Of a stretch of 64,000 bases of DNA, positions 62,047 through 64,000 are shown one piece after another. Where the stretch lies: assembly GCF_003343245.1 (NCBI RefSeq), contig NZ_CP024901.1, positions 2,356,001 to 2,420,000 on the forward strand, read 5' to 3'. Every line of letters starts with the position of its first letter. Positions within the stretch are counted from its first letter, which is position 1. Source of the stretch: Photorhabdus laumondii subsp. laumondii. Lineage in GTDB: Bacteria > Pseudomonadota > Gammaproteobacteria > Enterobacterales > Enterobacteriaceae. A program made the position numbers and the translations under genes. Under the pieces are notes generated by a model. It did no database searches. It was not told the origin of the DNA and was given only the letters and a program-made list of their open reading frames with translations.

Positions 62047-63147
62047 TATACCCAAGAAACTTCAAGATGCAGTTTTTAGCACCTGAAAATGGTCGTTAAT
62101 TCTAGACATCAGCGAGTCCGCTATATCCGGTAGCGTTGTGGTGAAAAATTTGAAGACGTTGTCTCGAAATTCATGTTTATCCGCGAAATAACGGTTATTT
62201 CGAACCTGTTCATTCATGACCTTCCATAATCGTTCTATCGGGTTTAAATTTGGACTATAGGGAGGAAGGTAATGTAACTCAATATTGCTAACATAAGCCC
62301 ACTCCTTCACAAGATGAGCTTTGTTGTAACCCGCTCCATCCACAATAAGGTGAATTTTTTGATGATAGTCAGGATAAGACTTTCTTATTTCATTGAAAAA
62401 ACAGCAAATGTTGTAGTCGTTGATGGTCTGATATTCCTGGAACACCGTACGACCAATGGCATTCAGGTTGAGGGCACCCAATATATTCAGGCGAGTCCGG
62501 CTTCCTGTTGTTTTGACGGTTTTTTTCTCGCCTTTTCGCATCCAGCCATAACTGAGTTTGGTGCCTTGAGTCGGGTGAACAGCATCAAGAAAAAGGATGG
62601 GTTCGTCTTTCGCTGTGACTTTAAGATTCTCATAATATTCAATAAATTGTCGCTGTTTTTCTGCGTCGAATTTATGAGGGACGCCACAAGGTTTTTTATA
62701 AGAAAAACCCTGACGGTGTAGCCATTTATTCATGCCGGGAATGCTAAAGGTAATATTCCAGAGCTGAGCAACATAGGCCACGATTTCATGGGTGTGATGG
62801 AAAAGATGTTGAGATAAGTGATTGATTAAAAAATCAGTTTGTTCTCGGGAAAGCAAACTATCAGACCCTCCATTATCAGATTTAAGTTTACCTTGATTAA
62901 GGTAATCACTGATATGGCGGTCAACGGTGGTCTGATGGAGTCGCAATGCCTGGGCTATCATCACAGAACTCCACCCTTCAGAAGCCAGAAGGATCGCTTT
63001 TATTCTGTCTCGTACCTGACCATCACGAGTGGTGTCGTGAAGACGTTCAAGTTTGATTTTTTGTTCTGATGTAATAAATATTTTCATAGCGAGGATAATG
63101 ATCTCCATTTCGGATAAAATCAAGCATCTTCAATGATTACGGGTATA
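62047..63147. mobile_element. IS630-family insertion sequence with ERIC-like ends
   Basis: The ends are TATACCC-AAGAAACTTC-AAGATGC (left) and, reversed, TATACCC-GTAATCATTG-AAGATGC (right). The mobile core is probably 62049-63145 (1097 bp) flanked by duplicated TA, the target of this family. It contains one transposase gene and separates the two unknown paralogues. The same end pattern is found in the ERIC elements of the window. Confidence 0.88.
62062..63087 (-). CDS. IS630-family transposase
   Basis: 341 residues from the ATG at 63087 (MKIFITSEQK), the usual start; a frame from 63123 begins inside the terminal repeat. N-terminal helix-turn-helix domains (residues 20-75, WSSVMIAQALRLHQTTVDRH), then the DDE nuclease with Asp168 (ILFLDAVHPTQ), Asp250 (HLIVDGAGYNK) and Glu285 (YSPNLNPIERLWKVMN); the last two are 35 apart as in the Tc1/mariner-IS630 superfamily. 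It appears intact and so possibly active. The stop codon lies inside the left terminal repeat. Confidence 0.93.
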   Translation of the reverse strand: MKIFITSEQKIKLERLHDTTRDGQVRDRIKAILLASEGWSSVMIAQALRLHQTTVDRHISDYLNQGKLKSDNGGSDSLLSREQTDFLINHLSQHLFHHTHEIVAYVAQLWNITFSIPGMNKWLHRQGFSYKKPCGVPHKFDAEKQRQFIEYYENLKVTAKDEPILFLDAVHPTQGTKLSYGWMRKGEKKTVKTTGSRTRLNILGALNLNAIGRTVFQEYQTINDYNICCFFNEIRKSYPDYHQKIHLIVDGAGYNKAHLVKEWAYVSNIELHYLPPYSPNLNPIERLWKVMNEQVRNNRYFADKHEFRDNVFKFFTTTLPDIADSLMSRINDHFQVLKTAS

Positions 63148-63182
63148 TAAATCAATTAATCTACTGACAGAGAGTTTTCAGT

Positions 63183-63989
63183 TTATGCTTTCATTTTGGT
63201 TGTCATACAATCAATTAAATACTCTATGGTTATCTTATCTTCTTTCTCGAATACTGATCTTACTATTTCCCACGTTTTCTGGCTGAGATTATATTCTGCC
63301 TGGCAAAGATTATAATGAGAGGTGAATTTAATAGTACCCTTGTTATCTACTTTCTTTATTATCAATATAGAAGAATAGAGTAAGAGTGACACCCCATTTG
63401 GGGTTTTAGTCAGAGCATATTGCACCAGATTGGATTTTTTTTCCTTTTGATCGGCATATGATAAAGCGGTATGAATCAACTTTTTCAAATAAATCTTAAT
63501 AGTAATTTTATCCTGAGGAGATAACCCTTGAAAGGCTTCAACAAAAGAATCGATCAAGACATCTGTGTCATGACTTTGTTGAGTAATCGTATTTGTGTCT
63601 GCCCATAGTAAAGAGAGAAAGGGAACCTTTTCTATTTCTTCTGTGAATGCTGTGAATTTCTGCGCATTGCCATTACCTTCCGGTTCCAGCGGGTCATAAC
63701 CTGAGGCCACTCGACATAAGTTAATGATAGTTTGCAGCCCTTCAGTGACACTGACTGGGTATTTATTTGATGTGGCCGATTTCTTGGCGAATAGTGTGTA
63801 TTTATTTGTCGCGGCTACACTGGCTGGACTTTGTATATCAGAAAGATTCTCAATTTCTAAGAAATGAGTAAAAATGTTATCTGAATGTTGCTGCGTTTTA
63901 GAATATTTTTCTCCTCTGTGTTTAACGTATTCTCTCCACTCTTGGACAGTTTTAATTTTATGATCAGAATTTGTGAGTATATCTTTCAT
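63183..63989 (-). CDS. Unknown protein, paralogue B
   Basis: 268 residues starting MKDILTNSDHKIKTVQEW, homologous to paralogue A (SDIQSPASVAAT, SVTEGLQTIINLCRVASGYD, VPFLSLLWAD, SHDTDVLIDSF, YNLCQAEYNL, LIDCMTTKMKA). No signal peptide, membrane helix or catalytic motif is obvious. It is AT-rich. The two genes probably arose by tandem duplication and were then separated by the insertion sequence. Function unknown. Confidence 0.75.
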   Translation of the reverse strand: MKDILTNSDHKIKTVQEWREYVKHRGEKYSKTQQHSDNIFTHFLEIENLSDIQSPASVAATNKYTLFAKKSATSNKYPVSVTEGLQTIINLCRVASGYDPLEPEGNGNAQKFTAFTEEIEKVPFLSLLWADTNTITQQSHDTDVLIDSFVEAFQGLSPQDKITIKIYLKKLIHTALSYADQKEKKSNLVQYALTKTPNGVSLLLYSSILIIKKVDNKGTIKFTSHYNLCQAEYNLSQKTWEIVRSVFEKEDKITIEYLIDCMTTKMKA

Positions 63990-64000
63990 GTCTATTTTCC

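Overview
The window looks like a Photorhabdus chromosome (Enterobacterales, Morganellaceae; close to P. luminescens/laumondii). The evidence is a long tandem array of PAS4-LuxR solo regulators, which is a Photorhabdus hallmark, many 127-bp ERIC elements, standalone phage tail-fibre genes, type I-F style CRISPR repeats, and enterobacterial core blocks (pgsA-glyW-cysT-leuZ, uvrY-uvrC, fru, yhf, phoH).

Layout. 1-4.7 kb: the start of a PAS4-LuxR gene, then a minus-strand alpha-glucoside PTS operon (EIICB, GH4 6-phospho-alpha-glucosidase, RpiR regulator). 5.1-6.1 kb: a decayed duplicate of the yhfT/yhfS junction next to an orphan FimB-type recombinase. 6.6-9.5 kb: fruB-fruA behind two Cra operators, with fruK missing between them. 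9.7-16.1 kb: the yhf operon (yhfZ-yhfY-yhfX-php-yhfU-yhfT-yhfS), with yhfW missing. 16.4-32.2 kb: seventeen intact PAS4-LuxR genes, all on the minus strand, interleaved with at least six N-terminal relics plus one ERIC-disrupted copy and an S-pyocin remnant. 32.8-34.4 kb: an AT-rich pair, a WaaZ/sialyltransferase-like enzyme and a hexapeptide acetyltransferase. 35-39.8 kb: three tail-fibre genes interdigitated with two CRISPR arrays without cas genes; one spacer encodes a tail-fibre motif. 39.9-47.4 kb: core block (three tRNAs, pgsA, uvrC, uvrY, yecF, two UspF-like proteins, aqpZ). 47.7-50.6 kb: two more fibre genes and a tail-fibre assembly gene. 50.8-60.3 kb: endA with an extra C-terminal module, phoH with a Pho box, a Fur-box siderophore-interacting protein, an orphan NarX-like kinase, a cyanide-insensitive bd oxidase operon with a DUF2474 small subunit, ydcR with a paired operator, and an orphan VapB remnant. 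60.4-64 kb: two paralogous proteins of unknown function flanking an IS630-family insertion sequence.

Two themes connect the window. First, sixteen full, shortened or half ERIC copies share their terminal pattern (TATACCC, ten bases, AAGWTGC) with the IS630-family element at 62.0-63.1 kb. One ERIC sits inside another with arithmetic that fits a TA target duplication. This suggests that ERIC is a non-autonomous relative of this transposon. Second, several recognition systems (PAS sensor domains, tail-fibre tips, CRISPR spacers) sit in repeated, recombining cassettes. The most distinctive region is the sensor array, where two kinds of N-terminus and two kinds of DNA-binding C-terminus occur in mixed combinations.

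All family assignments come from reading motifs and from memory of the families; no searches were run.
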